Shown here one piece after another: positions 44,500 through 55,614 of a stretch of DNA of 64,000 nucleotides (its first letter is position 1; each line of letters starts with the position of its first letter). A program made the position numbers and the translations under genes. The stretch is from Roridomyces roridus (lineage: Eukaryota; Basidiomycota; Agaricomycetes; Agaricales; Mycenaceae): positions 1 to 64,000 of the forward strand of contig JARKIF010000179.1 of NCBI GenBank assembly GCA_029378245.1. Direction: 5' to 3'. A model generated the notes under the pieces. It had not been told where the DNA came from and did no database searches. It worked only from the letters and a program-made list of their open reading frames with translations.

Positions 44500-45414
44500 C
44501 TACGCATCCTTCGTCAGACGATCTGCCTCGGCCCAAATTCTACTCGCCTCGCCCATGACAAAGGGTACTTCCCATCTCACCTGGGCCTCTCCAACGCGGC
44601 ATATTGGCGGTGACTGGAAGGGAATCACAACCCCGTGCTTCCTGCTCGTCGCCCATTCACGGAACACGGCAGGTGTGAAATCTGAGCCCTTCGCTACATG
44701 AGCCACCATTTCGACTGGAACACTGAGGTCGTTCGAAATGGGTGGAAATGCCATATGAGTGAGGCTCGTAAAATCGGAGAAGGGAATTTCGGCAACCCAG
44801 TGGGGGACAGAGGTTGGCTCCTCCGAGGGAACTGGCGGTGGAATCCAGAACATGAGATGTGTGATACGTCCCATCCAATCGACTCCCGAATGGCTGATTC
44901 TCAACGGGTTCCATCGTGGATTTGCACCGGTGAAAATGATTTTCTGGCATTTCCAGTCCCTTTTAGGATCAGCCTCGGAGCTGTCGAGAGCGTTGTACAA
45001 GAGGTGCAAAGCATAAAAGCTCAACCCCAGGAGGTCGACGCCACGGATGATTTTGTAAAGAGCGGCGTAGTCTAGTTCACCGTCCGGCCCGTGGTCCTCC
45101 CAGCACTCGCTGCACCAAAATTGGCGAACGAGCTTGGAATAGTCGAGCGCGAGTGGCGAACGCCGGTCGAGGCGTCGCTGGAAGGAGAGGGAGGAGATGA
45201 ATGAGAGCGTCTGTGCCGTTGATTCCAATACGATGGTGTGCAGCAGGTGTGGCATGGTAAGCCTGCGCAATGCGTGGGACGTGGAGGCGAGGGACAACGC
45301 TGTGGCGTACGATGTAGGCCTTTTCGCAGTCGGAACTTGGTAATCTGGGGCGGCAGAAATACGAACAATCTCGTGAGCCAGCTCAACCGGGAGACGGGTG
45401 AAGGGAAAGGACAT
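44500..45414 (-). CDS. F-box-like protein of unknown specificity
   Basis: Intronless. I choose ATG 45414 (MSFPFTRLPVELAHEIVRIS) because the F-box-like motif LPVELAHEIV follows at once. The open frame continues 61 codons upstream, but that part looks like leader. A second motif is TALSLASTSHALRRLTMPHL (S/x-x-S-R-AL type). WCSECWEDHGPDGELDYAAL contains a CxxC pair. The remainder (KCQKIIFTGANPRWNPLRIS, LTHMAFPPISNDLS) fits a degenerate leucine-rich region. It ends IWAEADRLTKDA. Confidence 0.65.
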   Translation of the reverse strand: MSFPFTRLPVELAHEIVRISAAPDYQVPTAKRPTSYATALSLASTSHALRRLTMPHLLHTIVLESTAQTLSFISSLSFQRRLDRRSPLALDYSKLVRQFWCSECWEDHGPDGELDYAALYKIIRGVDLLGLSFYALHLLYNALDSSEADPKRDWKCQKIIFTGANPRWNPLRISHSGVDWMGRITHLMFWIPPPVPSEEPTSVPHWVAEIPFSDFTSLTHMAFPPISNDLSVPVEMVAHVAKGSDFTPAVFREWATSRKHGVVIPFQSPPICRVGEAQVRWEVPFVMGEASRIWAEADRLTKDA

Positions 45415-46371
45415 GGTGCAGAGCACAAAGAGAGTGTGGTTTTTCTTAGAATGGTTTGATGAGAATGCTTCTATATCGCAGGCGGGCGACTCTTTGCAAC
45501 AGACAAAAGGAGCGCACCGAAAGTGGTTCAAAGGCACTGGCTGCGTGGAGATAAAGGTCAATTGTTCACAGCCTGCCCGAAAGTTGATTGGTGCCACCGA
45601 GCCGCCCGGTGACAGTGAATTCCCGCCGGTGGTTATACAGAGCGTTGACTAGGTAGGAATGGACGCCCAGGATGGGCCATGTTGGCAGCCATGAGGCGGC
45701 TTGAAGAGGAAGAGGCCAAGCCCCGCAAAGGGAATCTTTTCTCACCTCTTCAGCTTCGCATACCCCTAAGATTTTCGTGCTGTGGTCAAGCTGTGGCCGA
45801 ACCCAATGACACTAGCCTCCATTCGTCCTCTCTGATACTCCGCAAACCTCTCTATGCCTCCGAGGGAGATCCAACGGTGGCCAACCTCGAGACAAAGCAA
45901 GATAAATCGATCTCTGTGCAACACGGTCTGGTCCTTGAAGTTGAAGCTTCTTGATTCACTGGCCGTAGTCGCAAGAATACCGGTAAGTCGTGGCATGCCT
46001 CGTCCGCTGGAGATGAAGTTGTTTGTTTGATGCTCCCGAGTATCTGAGCCTTGGGACAATTTCTGACTTAGCGACCGTGCAGATCCCAGAGCTCTAGCGA
46101 TGGACATTTATTTCGTGTGCGTAGATACGCCCAGCTCGACGAATCAATTTCTTGCCCGAGTATCCCGGTCATATCGCGGCCAAGAAGTAAACAGTTAAAG
46201 TCGAGTTTCCTGGCCGCAGAAAATTGCTGAGCTGCTTAGAAGCTGCTGGCTAGTCGTGGATTGGTGATATCCGGTTCCGAGGAGGGACCATTAACCCATT
46301 CATCGGCAATCCTACGGCCCATCATTTCTGTGGACCCACAGGATCAAACATTGGCCTGGCAATACGGAATC
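45415..46371. other. Intergenic, one possible small minus-strand ORF
   Basis: ATG-initiated frame of 113 codons on the minus strand at 45766-46107 (MSIARALGSARSLSQKLSQG), with a basic Ser/Arg-rich start like a mitochondrial presequence, but no recognised domain or splice support. The rest appears to be the leader of the F-box-like gene and the promoter of the zinc-finger gene. Confidence 0.3.
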
Positions 46372-47562
46372 ATGTCTCCTGCGACCATCCAACCTTGGCC
46401 TTCCGAGGTCGAAGCGTCCATACACTCGCAGGAGGATGCCGACACGAAAGAATGGTTCAAATTCTACAAGGCTGAGGAAGAGCAGTGAGTCTCGTCGAGC
46501 GTATCTCGTGGCATGTAAGCTAATAATTCAAGACTTTCGCTCTGGCCCTTGCACGACGATCCACTGCTCATGTGCTTCAAGCCCGAGAACAAGAGCAAAG
46601 TAGAGGACTGCGACCCAAAGTGGAATGAGGACCCTCCCAAGTTCTCACTGCTTTGGCGTCGCGACCGCGAAATCCCGCTCAACATTGAGGGGCCTCAAAT
46701 ACCGACGAACCTATTTGGAAGAACGGTTGTACGAATATTTTATCGTCTCTATTGGTTTCTATACTGAATCTGTCTAATAGGCCGAGGTGTTCGCCGACTT
46801 CCCAGTTTATTACGACTCCCCATCCTCCTCGCCTTCGCTTTCACCTCCTTCCCTTCCATGTTCTCCCCTTACCTTCTCTGATGAAGACATGACCCCGCCT
46901 TCCAGCGCTTCGTCTGATCCTTCGATCGACGAAATGGCTGAGCAGCTCACAGAGCGTATAGTTATTGACTCGCCTGTCCTTTCGCCGCTTCCACTCCCTG
47001 CACCCGACCTTCCCTCCACTCCCGACGAAAATCCCATGCCGTCGCTCTGCACTCCGATGCTGACCTTGAATTCCCCTTCCTCCAGCACAAGCCGCACATT
47101 GTCAGTAGGAACAGCCAGCACTTCCTCCTCTACCTACGCCGTCTCACCAACGGCAACTGGCTCGAGCGGTGGCGCCTCCCCGCATGCCGATTTGAAACCG
47201 CGTTCACCTGTGCTTTCTGTCCGTGTCGTGGAACTCGATGAATACATCGACCCGCACCCACGGAAGCGGAAGCTCGGTGCAGGCGAGAAAAAGACCCATC
47301 CTTGCCCTATTCCGGGATGCACAGAAATGTTCACGCGGCGCAACGATGCGACCAGACACGCAAAGACTGCTGCGAAGCACAGGGACACTGCTGAACAAGC
47401 TGGGGGCGATGTAATACTATGCAGATATGATTGTGGTTTTAGTACGCCGCCGTTCCTTTGCAGTAAACCGCTGACCGTCGCTGATCAGGGCACCCGAGAG
47501 TGGATGCAGTCAAGCGTCATGAACTCCTGGAAGCATGCGGTAAACGCACGGGAATCTACTAG
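46372..47562 (+). CDS. C2H2-type zinc-finger protein
   Basis: Four exons. ATG 46372 (MSPATIQPWPSEVEASIHSQ). Introns at about 46484-46531 and 46730-46780 join the N-terminal exons. The long middle is a Ser/Pro/Thr-rich, likely disordered activation-type region. The first finger is HPCPIPGCTEMFTRRNDATR followed by HAKTAAKH. An intron (about 47434-47489) joins CRYDCG to HPRVDAVKRHELLEACGKRT, completing a second, CxxxC...H...C-type finger. The stop is at 47560-47562. The pair of terminal fingers is typical of Agaricomycete DNA-binding regulators. Without the last splice the frame would run on to 47713. Confidence 0.78.
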
Positions 47563-47697
47563 TGTGTCTTCTTCGCTGTCGTTTTATATGCCTGCTTTGG
47601 ATTCGTTTCCCTGTTGTACGTTTGCTCGGTGGATGTTCCAAGAATATTGTATTGATCCCATAAAAAACTACATGAAGCGGAGAAGACTTGATAATGA

Positions 47698-48682
47698 TTA
47701 TTCGATATCGTGAAGATGCCTATACGTGGGTCAGGGGAGATGCTCGTGATGGAGATGAGGTCGACTCACTGTCCGAGTACCTTGTTCATCTTGAACATGT
47801 CAATCTTGTCGACGTTGAAGACGGGGCGAAGGCGAGGATCACAGATAATCTCCCGGCCGTTGTTCGGGTTTTGCTGGCGGGGTTCGTTGGGTGATACTGT
47901 TTCGGCGAAAATGAGCGCACATACCAATTCATTCGACTTTATGTATGCCCATAGTTGTTTCACGACCTGAGGTCGAGACAATCTGTCCACACCAAGGAGA
48001 GCGGCCAGAGGTTCGCTAATACTCTGTTAGCTCGAGTAGAAGAGAACGGGATAACAAACCTGAGGATATACAGTTTCGCAAAGCCGCCCTTGGCAGCCCC
48101 GCCTTCAGACGACCTCTTCTTCTTCGCAGGCCGCTTCCCTTGAGGAGAATCACTGTCCTCGTCCGTGTCAATCATTTCAGCACTCTTGGCCTTTGACTTT
48201 TTCTTGCTTGCCGAGGCATTCTTGGGTGCAGCTTTGGACTTGGTCGAACTTCGACGCGTCCGACCGTTGATCTCGCTTGATAATTGACGCGCCAACTCGG
48301 CGTCGGTGAGTTCCCGCTGCACCGCCTTCTTGGACTTTTTAGCTGGCGAGGGATTGTCGTCCGTCTCCTCCTCCGGTACGTCTTCGTCGTCCTCGCTTTG
48401 CCGCCGCTTGCGCGAGGCCGTTACCGGCACGGGCTCCTCTTCCTCTTCTTCGGCCTCGGAGTCGTCCTGGCTCCCATTCGCGCCCTGGACCCTTTCAAAC
48501 ACCCGAGCTATAACAGCGTCCACTGCGTCGCGGTGCTCTTTCAGCAGCGAAGGCGTCAACGAGGGATCAATCTGCTGAAGCTGCTTCCTGACGCGCTTCG
48601 CACTGATTGTCGTCAAATCTGTGCCAGGGGCGGACAAAATGGCGACAATGTGGGGCTCCAGGGCATCAATATCGAGAGCCAT
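47698..48682 (-). CDS. DEK_C and SWIB domain chromatin protein (TRI1/UAF30-like)
   Basis: ATG 48682 (MALDIDALEPHIVAILSAPG). The N-terminal DEK_C domain includes ISAKRVRKQLQQIDPSLTPS. Then comes an acidic and Lys-rich linker (EAEEEEEEPVPV, KKKSKAKSAEMIDTDEDSDS). The SWIB/MDM2 domain is GGFAKLYIL, joined over an intron to SEPLAALLGVDRLSRPQVVK, QLWAYIKSNELQNPNNGREI and FNVDKIDMFKMNKVLGQ. A last intron leads to the ending HLHDIE, which is the usual C-terminus. Yeast relatives act in RNA polymerase I upstream activation (Uaf30) and chromatin (Tri1). It overlaps no neighbour; the stop is about 135 bp from the convergent zinc-finger stop. Confidence 0.9.
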
Positions 48683-48824
48683 GGTCAGGGTAGTCCCGTG
48701 AACAAGACTTTCTAGACAATCGTTCAGGTGAGGTTGATTGAGCACAAGTGATTCGGATCAAAAGCCCCTCTAAGAATAATTTATTTACATGCAATCGGAA
48801 AGCACTATTACTGATACATGAGAG

Positions 48825-51800
48825 TTATCGTAGAACCGCCCATTCATCCCGTTCGGCGCCTGCTTCGGGGAAACGGCCGTTGGCAGGAGGAGGATTGTCC
48901 CCGGCTGCTGGTTGCTGCTCCCGTCGCATCCTGTCCACAATACGCGTACGCACGTATACAAGCACCGACACGGCCAAGCACAGCAGCAACAGAAGGACCG
49001 TGTCCGAAAAGTCGTCCGTGTCTCCATCACGTCCGCCCATGTAATCGTCGGGCCCAAACTCCGTGTCTCTGTCCTGTTGTTCTGCGTTTCTGCGGTCTCG
49101 CGCCCACTTCCGAAACGTTAATTGGGGTAACAGCGTGTGCGCTAAAACAACGAACCTGGATGGGGTCCTCGTCATCCTGAGGACCTTGCGAGCCTTTCCG
49201 TCGTCGGAAGTCCTCGCTCGCCTTTCCCAGATACCAACCAGAGCCATCCTCTTCATCGTGATATGCTCTTTCTTGCTCCAATGCAGCATCTTCAACGGGG
49301 TTCTGCTCTGGGTCGAGAGTACGCATGTCTTTTTTCGGATGCGACACTGCAGAAATCGAATGAGCCATTTGCCAAAAATGTTATTCGCACGAACCGATTT
49401 CCTCCTCATCCAAAGTCCAAATGTTCAGCCCATCTTGGCCGCCCATGAGAGAGTGCCAGATGCTCTTGGCATACAACTTGATCAATGAAAGGTACACAGG
49501 GAACGAAGCCTCGACGTTGGTATCCAATGCCATATCGTAGTGTCGTTTGGCCAGATGGAAGTCCTAGAAGACATACAGTGAGCTGTGTGCTCGACTCGGC
49601 CATTAACGAACCTGTGGCACTCCGACCCCATTCTCATACATCCAACCCAAATTCCACATGGCAAGCGCGCTTTGCTGTGTGTCCGCTGCGGCCTGGTAAT
49701 ACTTGGCAGCCTTCTCAAACCGCACCGCCTCGGACTCTTCCCAAACACCCAGGCCATGGTAGTAATAGTCACCAACTTTGACTAGGGCATCGATGTTGCG
49801 CTGAGCGGCCGCGCGAGTCCATTGCGTTAGTGCAAGACGGGCAGTTTCATTGGAAGGGTTTGTGGGTGCAAAGCGAGTCAGTCTCAGCACACTCTTGTCT
49901 GCAAGGCATGTAAGTGCCAAAATGTAAAGAAAGAGCCAGCCGCACCTTGATCCAACACATACGCTAGATTATTCTGCGCTATCTCGGAGCCCCTTTCTGC
50001 CGCTAGCCACCACTTCAGCATGGCCGCCTCCCTCCCACGGTCCGTACCGCTCATCCAGGCGACTTGAGCATCCCTCAGTAGATCATCACCCCATACACCT
50101 CGTTCCGAGACAGTTTTGTAGAACGAGACGGCCATCGCACACGAGCTAGAGGCCGCAGGAGGCGGCATCCCGGGCGTATCCGCGTAGGCAGAGTGGATCT
50201 GTCCCAGATAATAATACGCCTCGAATGGCGATCCATGTAGAACCGCAGTCTCGAAGAGCCCCGAGGCCAACATTATCTCACCATTTTCTGGTCCCAAGTA
50301 AGTATGAAAGATAAGCATGAACAAGTTGATTCACCGAAATGATGCTTCCCCAAGTTGATCTGCGCCTCGGCGAGTTCTTGACCAGCAGCAGCGGAGAAAT
50401 ACGCCAGGGCCTTTTTTGGGTCCGCTTTCAGAGAGGGAACAAGGCCATCCCTCCAGATGATGCCGAGGCCATTCTGGCACTCCCTGTCCCCATGCTCGCT
50501 CCCTCTTTCAAACCACATCTTGGCGACGGCCGGGTCCGCCTTGACGCCTTCGCCTCTCAGATACATGCGACCAAGGAAAGCAGCACTGGAAGCGGCGAGC
50601 AATATGGGCGCATTTTCGTCCTTCAAATTCGTCGGCGCATATTGAAGGGGATTGATGGGGTCTCTGGGCCAGACTTGTCGGGCGATCAAAAGGAAATAGT
50701 GTCGTGCTCTTTCATAATCCCGCGGGACTGCTCCAACACCTTCGCCGCCCGATGCGATACCTCCTCTTGAAGAATAGATACTGCCCTGATAGAAAATTTT
50801 CCCCAGACGGTAGGCGAATTCGATCTCCTTTCGGTCGGCGTTGAACTAAATGGAGGTGAGGAGATGCTTCCACGTCATTAGGGGAAACCGACCAAGTAGT
50901 AGTCAAGAATGTCCTCCCAGGTTTCTCCGGACGCCTGCGATATGCCTGCTTTGATAGCTGCTCTTTGCGCGTTGGGTCCTGTGGATGCTACACTGGCGCC
51001 CGGTCCATAGACACCGCCCACGAGATCGGACAACCTCGTAGCTGTCTGCGGAAGGGTACGACCACCCGGTGGACCAGAGGCGAACATGCTCATCGCTGTT
51101 GCGATGAGCTCGAGTCGCACCAGATGTGGAGAAACAGACGTACCTTGTTGCGCAGCCCGTTCATACCAACCCACAGCCCGATTGCAGTCCTCCAAGGTAC
51201 CAATACCGCTCCAGTATCGGTAAGCGAGTGCCATCTGAGCGCCCTTGTCGCCGCCATTGGCGGCAAATGTGTAGTAGAGTTGCGCCCGTCCCTGATCAAC
51301 CGGGACAACTCTTTGGTATCCCGTGGCGTGGAAGAAAGCGAGATATCCTTGGGAAGACGCGTTTCCGGTGGCATACGCATGAGTTTTGAAGGCATCGTAC
51401 GCGAGTTTGGGGTCGGAGGGGAAGTGTTGAGAAGGAGGGAACTTGAAAGAAATCTAGAACTGCAATTGATCCAGATCAAAAGAAACGCACCAGGGATATG
51501 TAGCCCAGTGTGTACCATGCCTCGGCGTTTCCCAGAGCGGCGGAATGTTGCAACAGGTCAATGACCTTTATTGCCTTGCCTTTCGCCTCTTCTCGCTTCG
51601 TCCTCGACTCCTTGCCGGCTCCAGAAAGCGCAAGGTTTACAAACTGCCGCTGGAGCTTGACTGCAAAACGGGTAATGCTGGCCAGTGGGCCCTGACCCTG
51701 TACATTGATATTCGGAGACAAGGCCGAGAGTAATGACCGGGAATTTTGTGGATTTGCCGAATGACCATAGGTGTGCAGCGGCGGATTGGCGGTTAAAGTG

Positions 51801-52133
51801 GATAACGTATTGAGAGCTTGCTTGTAGGCTCTGGTAGCTGGAAACTCTGAATAATCTCAGAGTTAAGCAAGGCCGAACCAATACCTTCCGTTACTTGATC
51901 AAGGTCCGCATTGCTCTGGGTGCGAATTATGCACCATTCAGCGCAGATGAAGAGAAGGTTGCTCACTGTCTTGGTTTCCCCGTTGACTGCAGGTTCATTC
52001 GCGACGGCTTGCTGAATGGATCATGAGCACGGAACAGAGGAATGACAGAGGCCAGTACATCGTTTGCAGCGGCGACGACGACAAGGAGGGCCACGAGACC
52101 AAAAGTGAGCCAAGACGCCTGTTTTGTCTTCAT
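48825..52133 (-). CDS. HRD3: HRD3/SEL1L, ERAD ubiquitin-ligase subunit
   Basis: ATG 52133 gives a signal peptide (MKTKQASWLTFGLVALLVVV). Many Sel1-like repeats follow: MALAYRYWSGIGTLEDCNRA and VGWYERAAQQ, KMWFERGSEHGDRECQNGLG, ALAYFSAAAGQELAEAQINL, FEAYYYLGQIH, LKWWLAAERGSEIAQNNLAY, RFEKAAKYYQAAADTQQSAL. Near the C-terminus is a membrane span TVLLLLLCLAVSVLVYVRTR and a short tail ending ERDEWAVLR. Hrd3 recruits luminal misfolded proteins to the Hrd1 ligase in the ER membrane (family knowledge). The gene has about eight exons. Its start is only about 95 bp from the divergent oligoribonuclease start. Confidence 0.88.
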
Positions 52134-52228
52134 ATTCAGAGCATGGAAAGCAAAGCAAAGGTGCAGACGTGTAAGTCTGCGTGTCTCGCGGTCACGGCTT
52201 ATTTCTTGCCGAGTGATGCGGCATCCGA

Positions 52229-53355
52229 ATGCTTCTCGCTCGTGTCGCACGACACACTGTCTTCATCCCTCTCCGATCCTTCCACACACCAGCTACAAGA
52301 CTCAGGCTCCCAAAAATGACTAGCCGGCCTCTTTCCTATGGCGACGGGCCAATGGTCAGGGTGGACGCCGCTCACCTCATATTGCCAGCACTGAAGCTCC
52401 CACTTTTGCGCAGGTTTGGGTGGACTTGGAAATGACAGGGTTGAACGTCGACAAAGATCGGATTCTCGAGATCGCGGTACGTGAGCCCTCGTTTCGGCTG
52501 TGAGTCTCTCAACGACGTAGGTCCTAATCACGAATGGGAATCTGGAACTGGTGGATGAAGGACTCCAGTTCGTCATTCGCACAGACAAGGCCCACTTGGA
52601 TGGGTACGACGCGTCTTTCTTTCTCTTCTTGCATTCCCACATTCTGTGCAGGATGGATGAGTGGTGCACAAACCAGCACGGCCAAGTGGGTCCACGATCC
52701 ACGCAGTTCTTTCCAAACTTGACTTGCTTCCAGTCGGGCCTCACGAAAGCGTGTCTGGAATCTCCTCACACACACGACGAGGTATCCAAAGCCGTGCTTG
52801 CATACATCAAGAAATGGGTTCCTTCAAGACGCACAGGGCTCCTCGCGGGCAACTCGGTGCATGCAGACCGAGCGTTCCTGGCAAAGCACATGCCCGAGAT
52901 CATGGAGTGGCTGCATTACCGGTCTGTATTCCTCTTTACTTTAATGCTCTTGTACTCATACTTCTCCAGTATCATTGGTGAGTAGTGATTTTCTTTCAAT
53001 GCAGAACAACCCCAACCGGCATCAAGACGTCTCTTCCGTCAAAGTAAGTCGCCGTTTTGCATCCATCAAATCCTTTGTGTTGACTTTACTCAGGAACTAT
53101 CCAGGCGATGGTCTCTACATCTTTCATACCCGTCCTCCCAGTACTCATCTTTCATCCCAGGTACCCTCAGCTAGGTATACCCAAACTGTCAGAGAGCAAT
53201 CACCGGGCATTGGATGATATCAGAGGTTCAATCAAAGGTACTCGCAGCCCGCTCCTCGTCTTTCCGTGCTCAGACGAAGCATCGCAGAACTCCAGTGGTA
53301 TCGCAAAAACATCTTTATCCCGCCTATCCAACCACCAGATGCCAGCAAGGCATAG
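52229..53355 (+). CDS. REX2: Oligoribonuclease, mitochondrial (REX2-like)
   Basis: ATG 52229 encodes a presequence rich in Arg, Leu and His (MLLARVARHTVFIPLRSFHT). An intron (about 52351-52421) joins GPM to VWVDLEMTGLNVDKDRILEI, the first DEDD motif (DLE). Then VLITNGNLELVDEGLQFVIR, MDEWCTNQHGQ, SGLTKACLESPHTHDEVSKA, LLAGNSVHADRAFLAKHMPE (second D) and HYRIIDVSSVKELSRRW (third H/D motif). The end is NIFIPPIQPPDASKA. Small terminal exons are needed, including the short IID/VSSVK exons. It degrades 2-5 nt RNA fragments in mitochondria. The match to the family is complete in order and length. Confidence 0.92.
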
Positions 53356-53465
53356 AAGACTCTACACCATGTATCGCTATTCGTTCAATGCAATCGCATT
53401 TATTTCTTGGTAAATTAAATATTAAGATAAGTATGTAAAGGTCCGTCTACTTGGTGCAAGGCAAG

Positions 53466-55614
53466 TTAGAAATCCCACAAAGTTCCAAAAGCTGGGATAC
53501 CCTCCCGCATGCAACCCTCCATCATCTCTGCGTTGCCTGCAAAATATGTCAGCCCCCGCACAGAGACACAGAACGAAAAAACCTACCCTGCATGTTTGAA
53601 GTGATGAAAACAACCTCGGCACCCCACTTCTCATACGTCTCTCTGATCAACCTCATGACAACCGGCCTTCCACCTTTGACTTTCGAATCCCACAAAGTGT
53701 ACTGTTCTGGAGGTAGTTTGTCGCGGATGAGTGAGGATATGGTGGTGCCAAAGGTCGCTTCTTGGTTTGAGCCCATCCAAATTAGGTGCCAGTCAGGACT
53801 CTGTTGCCGTTGAGTGCCAAGTCCAGCCACAGGCAAGACAAACGTACCTGCAAGCAAGTCGATAGAGCAGCACCCAACCCAGTGCCCGTGCACACTCGAA
53901 TACCCCGCTTGTACAATTTCGTCGTGTTGGAAAGATTCGCACACTAGAAAGCTTGGGATCAACACCACGGAAAGCTCCGGAAAGGTGGCAATACCGACCT
54001 TCAATTGCCGCGTCCAAAGATACGTGGGCGGATGATCCACGAGCTACAAATACCGTTGATCAGTGTGTATCGGTACCGATTGCGCCGGAACATACCGACT
54101 GGGTGAAATCCCCCTGAACACCACAAATAAGGAAGTGCTCTCCACTGTTGCGCCCCTCGCTGATGATCCCAAATGCGTGAAACTCGAGCCAAGATCCTCG
54201 GGAAATCCTCGTGAGGAGCCCTTGCTGCATGCCGCGCTGGAAGCGGATGATAGCGACTTTCGGAGAGGGCTGCGGTACGTCAGAGTGGATACTGTGTTGG
54301 AGTAAAGAAGAGACGGACGACTTCGACGACCACCGGAACTTTTCTCAAAGTAACCCACGGCATCACAATCCTTTGATCTGATCAGCCCGGCAAAAAGAAT
54401 CGGCCAGGCAGGACTCACAAAAGAGACATGACTACGGCAAACCAAAAGTCTTGCTGCCTGACCAGGAAGGAGGCGCCGATATGCGCAGCCCGCCATGAGC
54501 GGGTGCTGACGTCATAACAATCGCCAAGGACGACGAAGACCCTGGAGATTTGTTTGAGAATCGTCGGCTTCTCAGGTCTAGATTAGATGGGAATACGTAC
54601 CAGGCTATGATCATATGCAGATGAGGATCTCCGAGTCGATAGAGAGATAAAGGCGGGGACTTACTGGAGATTAAACTCAACCTGGTGTCTCTCATTAGTC
54701 GAGTTACAATTGAGCTCTGAGATTCGACTTACCACCCGATCAAACGATGTCCAGCCTCGAAAATACTGATGACGGGATATTAAGCTATGCAGAAGCCACC
54801 GAGGAAGACCTCACTTGTGTCGGGAATTACGAATCCAGGGAAACTGCGGGGAAATATCAGCTTGCTTCATTCTCTTCGGCTGAAAGGAAACGCACGGCAA
54901 AGAGAACCGAAGCGGCTAATGTAAAGAACGTGATCAAACCAGAGACGATAATCGAGGCCGGGTATCGGTCAGTGTTGGCTGTGATCCTGACCAAGCGAAA
55001 GAGCAGCCATAGCGTGCCCGAGACCGCGCAGCCGGAGTGGATACCGCCAAGGTGCTGTCCAGGTTGGCTTTCAGAGGCTGCCGTCGATAAAATGGAGGAT
55101 ATTTACCTGGAGCGTCGATGTGCAGGCTAGGCGAAACCGAAGGGGCGTCCACTGTGTTGTTCAGGGTCAGATTACAATGAGTGATGAGATGCGTACTTTG
55201 GCGAACAAAGTGTTGACGAGGAGGTACAGCAGTCGACCGAAAAACTCGTTCCGTACGAGGACCGCGACTTGCAAGTTGCCTAGGACGAAGGCGCCTGTGT
55301 ACACTCTAGGATATTGCCAGGTCCCAGTGATGGCCAGAATGAGACCAACAACGTTGAACGTCAGGACGAATGCGAAGAGTTTGCTGTGCTGGGGTCAGTC
55401 AAGCACGAGACGGTCGTAAGGAATGATCTACCGATAGGTGTTGAACCAGAGGCGAAAACTGACGGCTCGGGTGACCTTGGGCTTGTACCTGGCAGAAAAA
55501 CGCAGTGGAGGAAGTTCCTTGCGTGGAAGGGTGGTCGACACGGACAAGGCACTGGTGTTTGCAGAGAGAGACACCGCAGCCTTTTCGACGTCCAGGGATG
55601 CCGCAGACGCAGAC
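53466..55614 (-). CDS. TmpA/NRPS12-like integral membrane protein with NAD(P)-binding reductase tail
   Basis: ATG 55614 (MSASAASLDVEKAAVSLSAN). Membrane segments: KLFAFVLTFNVVGLILAITG, AFVLGNLQVAVLVRNEFFGR, LGGIHSGCAVSGTLWLLFRL and ASIIVSGLITFFTLAASVLF. The luminal/cytosolic part includes a DHPPTYLWTRQLKVGIATFP stretch, and the end matches the reductase-like tail: DWHLIWMGSNQEATFGTTIS, GGRPVVMRLIRETYEKWGAE, VVFITSNMQG and AGIPAFGTLWDF. Fungal homologues are annotated as TmpA or as the C-terminal part of 'nonribosomal peptide synthetase 12'. Here no adenylation domain precedes it. At least eight introns. Some internal exons near 54050-54700 are not well resolved. Confidence 0.75.

Noticed and set aside
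47563..47713. C-terminal extension of the zinc-finger protein (read-through frame)
   Set aside because: Splicing at about 47434-47489 completes a second zinc-finger-like CxxxC...H...C and stops at 47562. The extension shows no conserved feature and runs into the SWIB gene's 3' end.
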